Assembly: GCA_025769875.1 (NCBI GenBank)
Contig: JAGFNK010000086.1
Span: 1 to 64,000, forward strand
Direction: 5' to 3'
Source of the DNA: Russula earlei
Lineage: Eukaryota; Basidiomycota; Agaricomycetes; Russulales; Russulaceae
Length of the DNA stretch: 64,000 bases
A program made the translations under genes and the position numbers. The notes below the pieces were generated by a model that saw only the letters and a program-made list of their open reading frames with translations, was not told the origin of the DNA and searched no databases. Shown here piece by piece: positions 22,835 through 35,800 of the stretch; within the stretch, counting starts at the first letter, position 1, and every line of letters begins with the position of its first letter.

Positions 22835-23294
22835 GCACCACCAGAAGTTCCCCATTTTCGCGGATAGCTAGCAGTTTTTTTTTTTTTGTTTCCAAATCTC
22901 GGCAATATCGAACCATCGTCGTTGTCAATTTTTGTCCTCATCCCGACATCCGAAAACACGGGCTTCTGGCCCCCGCCGTCCATGGTCTTTAGGCCACTTT
23001 GTGGGATTCCTTCGGGTGTCGCGCACGGCGGCTTAATGATTACGGATGGTGTTCGTTGCGACTATAAGATAGATATCTGCCCTCATTCTGGGTTGTGTCT
23101 TGTGTCATGGATTGTTTTACGTGTTCTCGTGTTCTCGTTCGATAATTGTCACGTTGTTGCAGTTTGCGTGTATGCGTGTGTCAGGTGACTGTCCTGTTCG
23201 GCAAAATCCGACCAGTGGCAGTGACTGACGCGACGATTTGCTGTTGCTCGCAGCTGCTCGTCGCTTGCTGTCTGCCCTCGCTGCAACGAAAACC
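22835..23294. other. Intergenic spacer and MAM33 promoter
   Basis: This 460-bp gap between two plus-strand genes holds a T13 run near 22876. No exon was recognised apart from in-frame upstream codons from 23238, which are rejected as the start because the conserved targeting peptide begins at 23295. Confidence 0.4.
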
Positions 23295-24470
23295 ATGTCT
23301 GTTCTCCGTGCCGTCCGCAAGCTTGCGGTTCCATCCTCTCGCATTCTTGCGAAGCACTCCCCTCTCATCTCAGCACGTGCACGCATTCTTACTCCTTTCT
23401 CAGCTGCTATGACAGCACCCCGGGCTTCCTTCTCTGCATCTGCGCATCGCTTCGGCGAAGGTACCGGTGCGTTCTAGTTTGTTCCCGGGGGTGGGCTTTG
23501 CGACCCTGCTTTTTTTCCTTGCTTCTAACGTGCATTTTCAGCCGATGGTGCCTTGTCTGCAAAGATTTCAGAGGAGTTGACGTATGAGAAGGAAGAGGAG
23601 ATCGTGGAGGAGCCAGAGTCTCTCAAGGAGCTCAAAAACGCTGGTATTTGGGCAGTACGCATTTTTTTAATTCTTCATCATGGGCTTCATGTAGTTATTG
23701 AAACGATCGTGTGTGTGCGGTGTATCGTGGCAGATCGAAGATGTTCCGGGTAATGACGAGATCACCCTCAAGCGCAAGTTTGGAAATGAGCAGTACGTCT
23801 GTGTCATTCGATTGTGTTGCTCTGGTTCTGACCGATGCTACAGCATTCGTTTGATTTTTTCCATCGCGGATCTCCAGAGCGGCGACGAGAGCCTTGGAAA
23901 TCTAGAGGGCGAAGACAGTGCCTCTGAGGATGCCACGGCATCATATCCGCTTCGCTGCTCCCTCACCATCACAAAGGTACATAATTTATGCTTCCCGTCT
24001 CGCTTCGCCATCTGACCTGGAGTGCGCAGCCATCTGTCTCCGGCTCATTGAGCATTGACGCCGTCTGTCAAGAGGGCCAGTTCGTCGTCGAGAACGTGTC
24101 GTTCTACAGTGATTCGAAACTGGCCACGGACCTCACCGCTGAAGCGGACTGGAAACGCCGTGGTCTTTATGTCGGCCCTCAGGTGTGTCTTAGGTTTTGC
24201 TTGGTCGCCGTCGAACGCCCACACTCAAGAATCTGCATCCTTCCCTAGTTCGAGACTCTCGACCTTGGTCTCCAGGAGGAGTTTGAGAAGTTCCTTCAAG
24301 AACGTGGCATCAACGAGAGTCTCGCGCTTTTCGTTCCCGAGTACGCACAGCACAAGGAGCAGAAGGTACGCACTTGTCGTTATTTTCGCTGTCCTTCGTG
24401 CGTGAACACCGCGTGTTCTTAGGAGTATGTTGATTGGTTAAGCAATGTCAAGACCTTCATCGATGCTTGA
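23295..24470 (+). CDS. mam33: Mitochondrial p32-family acidic matrix protein (MAM33/C1QBP)
   Basis: MAM33/p32 forms doughnut-shaped acidic trimers in the mitochondrial matrix and supports mitoribosome assembly and respiration. The ATG at 23295 (ACCATGT context) starts a typical presequence with many Arg and Ser and no acidic residues (SVLRAVRKLAVPSSRILAKH, later RASFSASAHRFGE). After an intron come LSAKISEELTYEKEEE, AGIWAIEDVPGNDEITLKRKF, IRLIFSIADL, an acidic loop, YPLRCSLTITK, FVVENVSFYSDSKLA, WKRRGLYVGPQFETLDLGLQ and the conserved C-terminus FEKFLQERGINESLALFVPE then EYVDWLSNVKTFIDA, with the stop at 24470. The domain order and length (about 270 residues) fit the family. All introns are 45-65 bp. 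Intact. Confidence 0.9.
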
Positions 24471-25622
24471 CCGAAACCGTTCTAACATGCATAATCACAC
24501 CACTCCAAAATTACATTATGCCTGCGATAGATCTACTCATCATAATAGCTTGTTCTTTCCGCAACTCCACTCAATCCCTGCTTCCTCGCACTCACAGAGT
24601 TGAATGGACAGTTGGATGTATCTGGCACATGGCCATGTGACGGCTTGCGTACCAATGCGTCCTCCGCATCTTTCCCTGCAAGCAAAGGCGGTGGTGCGCT
24701 TGTTGAGCTGGCGGCTCGAGACTCGGCACAACAGACATCCAGCCAAGTTGCGTGCCGCGGGTGCAATCGGCGGATCACTCGGTTCAGATTTTTTCACATC
24801 ACTTTTCTTCAAAACCGAGCTTGGCTGGTACGAGCAGTTTTCTTCCCGATGACTTGACGTTGTGCAACACCAACATAATCCAAAAAGGCTTCCTCATCTT
24901 TATCGCGCGTTTCTCGCGGTACCTTTCACGACTCCCGTTCGGGCTGTCGTCATGTTGCACAGATATGACCGTTCTTTTGCCCATAGATCCAAACCTATTG
25001 GACCGGACCCTGAGACTGCGAAAGTACTGCCAATGGGGCTGCTGTGATCATCAGTGTGATGATACGACAGCGTCCTGACGTCATAGGTATCGACGTTGCC
25101 TCTGCGCCTGCTCCAATCGAGCTCATCGCCATGCAGTCGCCGATGTGCTCGCATCAGTCTCTGCCCTGTGCCTAGACGGTACAACAGACTCGTTCCACCT
25201 AGAGGATGTCGCTCCACATCGATTGAGTACCACACGCTTTCCGCGGGAGAAATTCAATGCAGCCATATGTGATGTGTCTTCATGTCCTCAAATGCAGGCA
25301 CCAAAAATAATGCGGACGCAAGTGCAGTATGAGTCCGAATCACGACCTCATCGCGGCGGCCGGTGATCCATGACGATATGAGGCGGATATTGTTCACTCG
25401 TCTCGAACGTTCGCTCCACTGATGACATTGATGTTCCTGAGAGATGAAGATAGAGAATTACCACCTATGAAAGTCACATAACATACTGATATCCATTCGA
25501 ATACATCGTAGAATATGGATGCCATATGCTGTATTTGACGGCCATGCAAAAATATATAGTCTACAGCATGGAGGTCAAAGGCATGATCATGTACAGTTGA
25601 TAATAAACGGCCACTCTCTCAA
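24471..25622. other. Intergenic region, no gene recognised
   Basis: Short frames on both strands (for example 24540-24812 minus, 24752-25078 plus) show no family motifs or splice logic. Several interrupted ATG-rich stretches look degraded. Nothing is supported here. Confidence 0.4.
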
Positions 25623-25624
25623 TA

Positions 25625-26243
25625 CTATCACCTATGGGGAACTCGCCATTCCACTACCATCTCGCCAGTCACAAATGTCACGAAAGTAACGGACATGTAA
25701 CACATGCCAAATTAAAGTCCGCCCGGGATGAATGTATTTATTGGGGACTAGGGAAAACAGTTGTAATGGAGTAGCATTATTGAGTGAAATCCAGGACTTG
25801 CTATGTACGGAACGTGGTGCTCACATCATGGGCCAGTGCTGCACGAGTAAAAGTAAAAGATCAATATATATCATTGTTATAGCTGCCTGTAGCCGCTGCT
25901 CATACGTATGGTCTTGTGCTGGCCAATTGGACCACCTGTAACATGGCATTAAGAGGATAAAACAGCAGTGGTGACCAACTCCTCCGAGTCAGCGTACGGT
26001 GATCACCCAGCTGGAATCAAACTCCGCACTCCGCCATGACAGAAGGCGTGATGCAGGCGTGACCCCCGGCCAAAATACTACTCGAAAACCACTCAATGGA
26101 CTTCCATTTTTCTTTGCTAGAATGACATTAATGGCACTCAATAGTATAACTACAAAGTTTTAAATGGGGTTGTTTGAGCAGATACAGGGGAAAATGAAAT
26201 CGGCGAGATGGTAGTGGAATGGCGAGTTCCCCATAGGTGATAG
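25625..26243. mobile_element. Tc1/mariner-like MITE with TA target site
   Basis: A 619-bp element bounded by perfect inverted repeats of about 42 bp. The left end starts CTATCACCTATGGGGAACTC and the right end is its exact complement (26202-26243). Each end abuts a TA dinucleotide (25623-25624 and 26244-26245), as expected for Tc1/mariner insertions. No transposase is encoded. Identity of the two arms suggests fairly recent activity. It sits 40 bp beyond the stop of the first DUF6535 gene and may lie in its 3' UTR. Confidence 0.7.
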
Positions 26244-26282
26244 TACTCACTACGTAGTGGTTCATGTATTCGATACTTGGAA

Positions 26283-28199
26283 TCATTGCCCCGTACTCGA
26301 GAGAAATTCATGGAACATCCTGCGTAGTTTTTCAAGTACGTTGCCTCGGTGTGGATGATCATCTTGTTCTATTCGCCGGATGAGGAGTGAAAGCTGTCCT
26401 CGGAAAGTGTCTTCAGAGAGGGAAGCCTCCCTTGCGGGTTTGATGAGAAGCGCGAGCGTTTCGGTGAAAGAGATCGCTTGCATGATCGGGAGGTCGTCCG
26501 TCTGGCTCGAAAGCACGCCATATGCAAAAGAGTCGACGTTCATATCGTCCACCGCGGAAACGTTGTTCATCACGAGCTGGTTGTATATCTCGTACGATGG
26601 CTTCTCCAGCACGTCGCTCAGCCACGCCAGCACCGACCCTTCCATTTGACTCCGGTGTTCGTGCAGAACGTGTTTCGCGAGCAACGCGCACGTGGAGCGA
26701 GCGGCGATGCGAACGGAAGGGTCGCCGTCGACCCAGAGCGTTCGCATGAGACCAATATTTGTAAACTCGGAACGCAAGTCGTCGAGGACGGACGCGGACG
26801 GCGAAGCGCCGTCACGGTAAGGTACGTTCGTGGCTTTGACGACATGGTGGATGGCATCCAAGCATGCCGTCAGGCGACGCTTGCGCACGTCCTCCTCGAG
26901 TCCCCCGGACGTGCCTGGCTCGCAACTTCGTAGAAGAGCGGAAAGATGGTCGCGAAGGGGGATCCTTCCCCGTCGGGAAGGGTTGCAGAACAACCGGACG
27001 ATCGTCTCTCCGGATGCGCTCGCCACGAACTTTTGAACCTTGCTCTTCTCAGCCAGGGCTGGCAATTGGAACAGCCAACTCAGCGCCTGGACGTCCACAG
27101 CCGCTGGCGCGGCCAGAGCTCGTTGGATGATGGTCTGCCGGAAACCGTCCTTGACGTGCTTCCCATGCCTATCTAGAAAATCCTGCCAAAAATCCAACCA
27201 TTCGGTGAGCTTGCGCTGTCGCAGTGACCCGACATCCCCTATGCTAATCGGCACCACTAGGGTATGAAGTTGCTTTACGGTCCATCGAAAACAGAAACCT
27301 GCGACCAGGGCGACGGCGTGCCACAAATACCAAGTTATGCTTGACAGCGGGGTGCGATAGGGGCAGTTGTGGCTGAGGCACGGAAGAATGGTCAACGCGA
27401 AGTACGCCATTCCGAACATCCCAACAGAAACCAGGAGGAAGATGGCCACGTTTGTGTAGATCGTGAAGAAGAATATCACCAGGCCGATGTGGAATAGGAA
27501 CACGGAAAAGTGGAGGAGTGTCGGAGCGGTTTCCACTGCATGGTGCATGGCATATTTCCTAGTGCCGAGGAACAAATACGAACGGACACGTGCGCGTTCA
27601 CTCTGCAGGCTCGGAAATCGGGGAAGCTGGAGGTATCTGCGGGCCCATTGTTGCGTCAAGGTCGCAAACAAGGCGGATGCGGTGCTAAACACAAGGCTTA
27701 ACAGCCACACGACGTTCACGCAGATAATGGAGATGCTGGGACGGGACGATGTGTACGGTTGTGGCTGGACAACGGTGCCATTGGCAAAGCCAGAAAGCTG
27801 CAGGGATAGTTGCCCAAGGAGGAAGACCGTCTGGTCGCCGGAATCGGGGGACAGCATTTTGTAGCTTTCGATGACGAACGCTGCGACGGTTGCGGAGAAG
27901 ATAGCTGTCTTTTCAATCTATCATGGCGATGAATATTGGAACTATAAGAATATGACTTACGAATACGAGGACACCATCCGCGTCCTCCTTCCATTCGCCA
28001 GTCATGCTGGTGTCGTAATCTTTGACATCTTCCAGATAATCAGACCACATCTCGTTTGTCAACTCGTCCTGTGCTGTAGCCAAGGCCATAAGGTGGTGTA
28101 GTCTTCTCTGTCTCGAGACGTACCCTCATTGCGCGTGGGTCCCCCCTCGGCGATATGTTGCAACACGTCTCTGATGTGAGTATACGGGTTATCAGACAT
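26283..28199 (-). CDS. DUF6535 membrane protein, paralogue 1
   Basis: A member of a family greatly expanded in Agaricomycetes, of unknown function. The ATG at 28199 begins MSDNPYTHIRDVLQHIAEGG. A second exon gives MWSDYLEDVKDYD and WKEDADGVLVF, joining after an intron to the 524-codon last exon (stop 26283). The domain shows VESYKMLSP-like helix starts, then WLLSLVFSTASALFATLTQQWARRYLQLP, and paired hydrophobic segments LLHFSVFLFHIGLVIFFFTIY and VGMFGMAYFALTILP, for three or four membrane spans. The C-terminal half is soluble and helical (ARSTCALLAKHVL, LEKLRRMFHEFL). It is closely similar in layout to the genes at 28998 and 55363, all on the minus strand. Confidence 0.75.
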
Positions 28200-28997
28200 T
28201 TCCCCTCGCCTTGGGATGTAATGAAGAGTGCGGAAGAGAAACGGAAATACAACATACTCAGGTTGCAGCACGAAAAGACACGTGAACTGCACGTTGTAAT
28301 TGGTGATCGTTTAAAGCCACGCGTCAAACCTGAGGCCTCACTTACTCCTTCTCATGCCCGCGAGAGTGACGAGGTAAACAGACATCGCACGTTCGGAGCA
28401 GTATAACAAGTATCGAGCTGTTCACGAGCCCATCACGACCAACGTCGGGCTCACGTGCCTCAATAGAAATGAAGCAGCATCAGCAGGGCATCACATAAAG
28501 AAGCAAAGCTATAAGGTGTGCATCGGATTTTCCTTCGTCACACGGACGACGTGTTGAGATCTCGGGCTTGATCGGTAGGTACTTTACGGTAGCTACTCAC
28601 CCATTATGTACATGTTATGTTGTGGTTGCGTGTCAGGGAACAGTATCACCAGGAAGTTATGGTGCGCATGATAACCTAGCTCTCAGAACGGGATTCTCCG
28701 GGTTGCGCATTATCTTGATCGCAACAAGTGTAGCCATACCATGGGTGTTAGTGGCAGATTCGCACGAAAACATGGTGTTGATCACGGAGGGTGCGATGAT
28801 AGCACCGAGACAAAGGTGTCATCTCCGCCGGACCCAATGACTAGCTTCGTTTTGAACATTCCTAGATCTCTATAAGTCGTACATTCCTTTACGCATCTGT
28901 GTGGAAGCCCTTCTCAAGTGTTGCGGATGGACTATTTGCGATATGGTGCGGGCCCGTCATCCCTTCGCTGTGCAGAATCGACACCTTAGACACGAAT
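28200..28997. other. Spacer between two DUF6535 genes
   Basis: About 800 bp with no supported exon. It should carry the promoter of paralogue 1 and the 3' end of paralogue 2. Confidence 0.35.
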
Positions 28998-31010
28998 TCA
29001 GAAGAATATAGAACAGAAGTCGACAACGAAACTTACATGTATATTAAAACTTTCGTGTTGGTCCTCTTGTCGATTCGCGTGGTTTGGTGTTTGCAGTTCC
29101 GGCACAGCACCCGAGGAAACCAGCTCGTAAATCCTGCGAAGTTTTCCAGCTACTTCGCGTAAACGGTTATCTTGCCCACCTGCAAGGGCCCGTTGAATGA
29201 GAGCGGAAATCCCGTGCTCAACGGCGTCTTTGCGGAAGACAATCTCACTTCCCACGGCCGTGAGAATGGACAGTGTTTCCAAGAAGGGTGTAGCAAGTTC
29301 GACAGTAAGATCGTCCGTCTGGCGTGAAAGGACGTCATAGGCATAGGCCTCAAGATTCATGGCATCAACTGTGAGAGGGTTGTTGAGTGAGTTGAATATT
29401 GTGTTCGTCGGCTTTCCTATCACGTCCTGTAGCCATGCCAGCTCCGACTCCTCGAGCGGGTATTTACGCAGAAGATGTCTCGCGAGCAACGCGCATATGG
29501 AGCGAGAGATGATGCGGATGGAAGGATCCGTGTCGGCCCAAAGTGTCCGCATGAGTCCGATGTTTGCAAAGTTAGTTCGCACGTCATGCAGGACGGACTC
29601 GGAGGGCGAAGCCCCATAAAGGAGACTAGAGATCGAAGCCCTGAGAATGTGGTGAACACCGTCCAAACATACTAAGAGACGGCGCCTGCGCATATCCTCG
29701 TCAAGCCCGATTGCGCCTGGTGCACAGCTTCGTAGGAGGGAAAGGAGACGTTGACGAAACGTGACTTCTCCGGACTCTATGGGACCGTTCATAAGTTTAA
29801 CGATTGTGTTTCCTGGAATGCAAGCCACGAATTCTTCAATCTTGCTCTGTTCAGCCAGCCCCGGCAGCTCACAAAGCCAGCTAACCGCCTTGAGGTCCAG
29901 CAATACAGAGGATTCTAGCGCTGCGCGGACAATGCTCCTTGCAAAACCTTCTTTTAGACACTGCCTGTGATTCTTGGCAAAATCTTCGATGGTTTGCAAC
30001 CATTGGGAGAGTACGCGTTGCCTGAGTGACGTAACTTCGCCCAAATTATACGGCACGAGGCAGCCATGAAGTTGCCTTACGAACCATCGAAGACAGATTG
30101 CGACAGAGGAGAGGGAGGTGTGCCAAAGGTACCACACAACGCTGGACATTGGGGTAATATATGGAGAACGATAATCGATGCATGGAAGGATGGTCAGTGT
30201 GAGGTACGCCACGGCGAAAAGACCGACGGATATTGAACCGACGATGGCGACCGCTTTGTAAATCGTGAAGAAAAGGATCATGAGGCCGGCGAAAAAAAGG
30301 AATACGGAGAAGTGGAGAAGGGTGGCAGAAATCTCCACTGAGTTGATCATGTCGTAGTTGTAAGCGCCAAAGAACAAAAACGAGCGGACGCGAGCTTGCT
30401 CGCTCACTACACTCGGAATTCGAGGCAGTTGGAGGTATCTGTGTGCCCATTGCAAGATCAAGGTTGCAGACAGAGCGGACATGACGCTGAGCACAAGGCT
30501 GAGCAACCACAGTGCGTTGACCCAGACGATGAGGTTGGTGGGAGGAGGGGAAGAATAGTCCTGGAGTGGGATGTATGTACCATTTGTTAAACCGGCAAGT
30601 TGTTGCGATATCTGACAAAGCTGGAACGTATTCCGGTCGTCCAGGTTTGGGGACAATTTTTTATAACCCTCAATGAGGAAGAGAGTGACAATCACGGAGA
30701 ACAGGCCGGACTTTCAACAGCATTACTATGATGACCGCATGAGATAAGGACGAAGACTTACAAAGGCAAGAAAGCCTTTTGCACCCTCCTTCCAAGCTTC
30801 AGCCATATGGTTGTCATATTCTTTAGCCTCCCTCAAATATACGGTCCACATTGCATTTACCGAATATTCCTGGGCTATGGAACGAGGAAACATGAGGATG
30901 TGTAGTATTCTCTAGTTCCAAAGCGTACCTTCACTGCAGCTGGGAGGTGAGGCCGGTGAGGTCCCATGGGAAAAGGGGGAAAGCCTTCTGTGATGAGGCG
31001 ACGCAGACAT
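28998..31010 (-). CDS. DUF6535 membrane protein, paralogue 2
   Basis: Tandem neighbour of paralogue 1 on the same strand. The large last exon (30695 to 28998) contains FSVIVTLFLIEGYKKLSP, PSVVSEQARVRSFLFFG, LLHFSVFLFFAGLMILFF and VGLFAVAYLTLTILPC, then the soluble helical half with ARHLLRKYPLEESELAWLQD and REVAGKLRRIYELV. Upstream small exons supply MWTVYLREAKEYD and WKEGAKGFLAF (30765-30860). The first exon and start are the least certain part: an ATG at 31010 opens SASPHHRRLSPFSHG, which is plausible but divergent from the other copies. The product is about 620 residues. The function of the family is unknown. Confidence 0.65.
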
Positions 31011-31139
31011 TTTTCTGACTTCGATAGGTCGTCTAGGAGGGAGAAAGGGGAAACACTCACTGTGACCTGTATTGTTAGAAAGGTCAAATACTCTCATCGT
31101 AGCTCTGCCATTGGGCACGGTAACCAGTGTTGCGGGCAG

Positions 31140-32129
31140 TGTAAATGAGCCTCAAGGCAGAGGTGAGTGATGGCAGTATCAATTATTACAAGCAGTCTTT
31201 CGAACATCCGAAGAGCCTACGGAATTGGGGTCGATCCTGTCATTTGGGGGTACCTCAGCCTGCTGGTGTAAGTTGGAGAATCCAGACTTGATCAGATGGT
31301 CGGTGTCAAAGTGAGTATACCCGTGACCCGGCAAGCCCCGCACTGCACCTACGCCACAGTTCACCGGTTTGCGTCTCGTCCTCATGTTCCGGAAACACAA
31401 ACGCGCTGTTAATACATTCGCTCGGTGGTAGTCAAGCGATGAGTTTGCGCTCTCGTTATACCTCTCATCGCGGGATGGCACTGGAAACCATCCTATCCGT
31501 CATGTATCCGTTCCCCGATTCCAGATGCACAGAGTCACAGCCATTCAAACCTTTACCTTTTGCGCCCATATCAAGCCGTACTGACTGTATTGCAAGCCAG
31601 GCTTCTCTCGGTTTGAGTATCACCACAAGGCTACGGAAGCCGATTATTGAAGCCCAGACCCCACGCCGAGCTACTTTCCCCTGCACATAGTTCTTATTCG
31701 CGGCTCATCCGAGGCCCGAGTTTGATCCATTAGAAGTTAGTGCGCACGAGAAGCCAAGGTGTTGTCTGAAATCTGGGACTAACCAGCGGCACCATACAGC
31801 GGGGACTGCCAGTTCGTCATGAAAAATGAGATTCCATTGGAAACTGTGAGGTACAAGGTGAGGTGCATACAGCAGTAGCCCATGTGTAACGACGTGAACA
31901 TATTCTGGGGGAATGAGGGCAACACTAGGGCAGGCAAGCCATTATTCTGTCATCGAGTTCAAAGGCTGCGTTTGAGAGGTCAACGCACTGGACGGAATGA
32001 CACACGGTGTCGACACAGATATTTGTTTATCAACGGCAGTTGTCATGCCCGTTATAATTTAGAGGTTTAGGAAGGGTCCAAGGAATTTATTGTCACGGAG
32101 ACACACGCCAGCTAACTTGGAAACTTGAA
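31140..32129. other. Intergenic region upstream of the copia element
   Basis: About 1 kb with no supported gene. A 100-codon minus frame at 31179-31481 and a plus frame at 31439-31690 have no recognisable motifs. The region ends at the GACGC target duplication of the retrotransposon. Confidence 0.35.
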
Positions 32130-32134
32130 GACGC

Positions 32135-32571
32135 TGTTGAGATAAAGAGTAGCCGAAGAGTTGACGCGTCGGCCTAAACTGTCCGGGCGGCCCACAGGCC
32201 CGGACCACATAAGTGTTTCAGCTCAATTGATGAAACGCGTACGATAACAAAATTGATAGTATGATCTAAGACAATCGGTAGCTAGCACATAGTGATCGTG
32301 AAAACAATTTGATAGTTACTATAGACAAAATAATTAGGGACGCTCTCAGATACTTAAGAGCGTCGTACATACAGTAGATACTTCAGTTTCGTCTCACAGA
32401 AACTGAAGTAAGTACTTACTATCTCACGATCTTATCAGTAGCTGATTACGCGTTGTAGTATCATTTTATTAGGTAAATATGACACAAGCAAGTTTCTTCT
32501 CACAGAAACTGAATATCATTTTTATTAGATCTATTACGATCTAATCTACCTCATCACTGCGCGATTCAACA
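32135..32571 (+). repeat. 5' LTR of the copia element
   Basis: 437 bp starting TGTTGAGATAAAG and ending GATTCAACA. It is preceded by target duplication GACGC (32130-32134). It contains inverted words such as CAGTTTCGTCTCACAGAAACTG and TCTCAGATACTTAAGAG that can form hairpins. It matches 36880-37316 throughout and is about 85-90 percent similar to the inverted solo LTR at 43202-43635. Confidence 0.95.
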
Positions 32572-32585
32572 GGTTATGGGCCCTG
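32572..32585 (+). promoter_or_regulatory. Primer-binding site for a half initiator tRNA-Met
   Basis: GGTTATGGGCCCTG directly follows the LTR. It is complementary to the anticodon stem-loop of eukaryotic initiator tRNA-Met (CAGGGCCCATAACC), not to a tRNA 3' end. This is the arrangement known from Drosophila copia, where a 5' half of the tRNA primes minus-strand synthesis. Confidence 0.8.
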
Positions 32586-32820
32586 GCCACTACTAAATTC
32601 CCAAGACAGAAATCCACATACAAGCTCACACAGTCTATCGACACATTCTCTCCCCTTCACGAGCCACTGTTCATCAGAACGACACCCCATACTTTCGGTA
32701 CTTGGATCGAAGTTTTGACCCATGCGTCAGGGGTACTGATCGGATTTCTAACATCTGGCACGCGTATTTGCTCCACTTGCCCAGATTGGTTTTATCACCT
32801 CGTTTACCTAATCGAATCAC

Positions 32821-35800
32821 ATGGCACCCTCAATTTTTACGTTCCCGCCCGGAGTCACAATGGAGATCTTCGATGGGTCTAATTGGTCCACTTGGTCTTC
32901 ACGCGTACTCGCAGTTTGCCGAATGAACGGATTTAGGCATCATATCACGGATTCCCCGCCGTCCCCTCCGGACACAGCTTGGGACTCGGAGGAGCAGGTC
33001 CTCCTTGGAGTCTTTGAGGTCTATGTGCAGAAAGACATCTTACTGGCAGTTTCCGATGATACTAAGTTCAAATCGTGCAAAGACAAATGGGAGGAACTAA
33101 AGCGCGCGTACGGAGGCGTGGGGTCTATGGCCGCGTTCAATAGCTGGGTCTCCCTGACAGGAACGGCCCTAGACGACACTACCCCAATGCTTCCACAATT
33201 ACAGAAACTTAATGACGCGCGGAACACTCTCCAAAACAATGATATGAAGATTTCTGATCTTCAATTTAGCTTCATTCTGATCAAAGCGTTACCCGACGCT
33301 TACTCGGCTGTTGCCTCGACTATTCTCGCGGCTGGCGCTCCGAAAGATCTTTCCCCGCAAACGATCCAGGAACGGATCCTCAATGAGGAAGGTCGCCGGG
33401 CCGGCCCCTCCGCGTCCCTCAATAAAGTCGCTCCAGTAAAGAAGGACAAAGACAAGTCCAAAATAAAGTGTTACTATTGTCAGAAACTCGGACACAAGTC
33501 ACCGGAGTGCAGGAAGAAAAAGAAGGATGAGGAGGAGAAGGCGAAGAAAGGAAAGGGGGCTGCAGGAGGCGCTCAGACGTCCAAAGTCAACGCGCACATA
33601 GTGGAGACTACTGCCACTATTACCGAAGTATCGGATGATGATAATGAAATACGTGTTTCTCTCTACGCGACAGCCCGATCCCGTTGGATGGTCGATTCCG
33701 GAGCGACTCATCATATTACGCCGTTCCGCTCCGACTTCATTTCTTGGGCTCCAGCGTCCGGATCTGTTAGTCTTGGAGGTCATGCTGTCATCTCACAGAT
33801 TGGGACTGGATCGGTTTCCGTCAGACCGTCAGGAGGAACTGGGGATGTTCAATTGACTCTTTCAGATGTTATGCATGTTCCGGAAGCTGACGCGCGGTAC
33901 TTCTCAGTGTCAGCGCTACTCCGGAAGGGGGGTCAAATAACATTCACTAAAGATGGCTTCCAGATCCACATCAAAGATCGGAAGATCGCGCAAGGGTACA
34001 TGGAGAATAATCTATTCTGGTTTGACCTATCCATTCCGTCCCTACACGCGCAGAGTGGTGCGCTATCACTCGACATCTGGCATCAGCGGATGGGACATAT
34101 GTCCCGGAATGCACTCATACGTTACAGCGATTCCGTTAATGGAATTTCGCTTAGCTCAACTGACAAGGATCTCGCCCCTTGCCCAGGGTGTCAACTCGGC
34201 AAGCAGCCGAGACTTCCTTTCTCGGGTTCCTCTAAACGCTCGGAACGGAGATTGCAAATCGTACACAGCGATCTAGCCGGTCCGATGCAAGTCCGGTCTA
34301 TCCGGGGCGCAAGTTATTTCGCGACATTTATCGACGACTACTCCCGCTTTGGAGTAGTGTACTTTCTCAAAACAAAAGATCAGTGTGCAGACGCCTTCAA
34401 GAAATATATGGCTTGGGCTGAAAATCAAACGAGCGAGACAGTTAAGGCTTTGCACTCGGATCGCGGTGGAGAATACATGTCGGGCGCCCTTAGATCGGTA
34501 CTAACGCAGAAGGGGATCGAGCACAAATTAACGATGCCGGGTTCCCCACAACAGAACGGATTAGCGGAGCGATGGAACCGGACCCTGGAAAACAAGATGC
34601 GCGCCATGATACACAGCGCCGGTCTAACTCTCGGGTTTTGGGAACTGGCTACTGATGCTGCAGTTCACATTCACAATCGCACGCCCACTCGCGTTCTCGG
34701 TTGGCGCACCCCTCATGAATTGTGGGACTCCGGACACATCCCGGACGTCTCTTACTTCCGAGTTTTCGGATGCAGGGCATATGTACATGTCCCTGACGCT
34801 AAGCGGAAGAAGCTCGATCCCAAGGCAATCGAAATGACATTCGTCGGCTATGAATCAGGATCTAAAGGCTACCGCCTATGGAATCCAGCCACTCGGAAAA
34901 TAGTACTTTCGCGTGATGTAACATTCGACGAAGCGTTCTTCCCAGCAAAGGCAAGCGGTGGACCGTCCGCCTTGCCCATACCACCCCTGGTCCCTGCCGG
35001 ACCTATTACATTTTCCCTCCCGGAACCTGTCCCACACCAACCGGATGGCCGCGCGCCTCCGGAGACCCCTGCAAATCTTGCGGCGACACCTCCGAATGTC
35101 TCAGTGTACCATACTCCCCCGTCTCGCATTCCTATCCCGACCCCTCCGGCACTTCTGCGACCCGCCTTCATGACGCGTCCACCCTCGCCTCGTAGACTTA
35201 GAGCTAACCCGCGTCCAAACCCAAGATATTTCGGTGAGGACAACGCGGAACGTCCAGCTCGGAGAGGGCGCGTATCGCATACGGCCCTGTTAGCGACTGC
35301 CGAGGCGCTAAACCCTGTATCTTATCGGGAAGCGATGGCATCGGACTCAGCCGATGAATGGAAAGCCGCGTGTCAGTATGAGATAGACGCGCTCGCCAGA
35401 AATGGTACCTGGGATCTAGTCGATCTACCGCCGGGCCGTAAGGCCGTGAAATCAAGATGGGTATTTGCACGCAAATCGGATGGCCGATTTCGCGCGCGCG
35501 TTGTAGCCAAGGGGTTTACACAAATTGAAGGACTTGATTACAGTGACACTTTCTCTCCAGTAGCGAGATTTGAGTCTTTGCGACTCTTGTTAGCGTTGGC
35601 CGCGCTAGAGGATTGGGAGATCCACCAGATGGACGTCAAGTCGGCGTTCCTGAACGGGCTACTGGACGAAGAGATTTACATGGAGCAACCACAAGGATTC
35701 ACTGTTCCGGAGACATCACACCAAGTTTGCCGCCTAAAGAAGGCGATCTACGGTCTCAAACAAGCTTCGCGCGCATGGAACCTGCAGTTTCATGGGGTTC

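Noticed and set aside
34869..35243. 124-codon minus-strand ORF inside the copia polyprotein
   Set aside because: Antisense shadow of the proline-rich linker of gag-pol.
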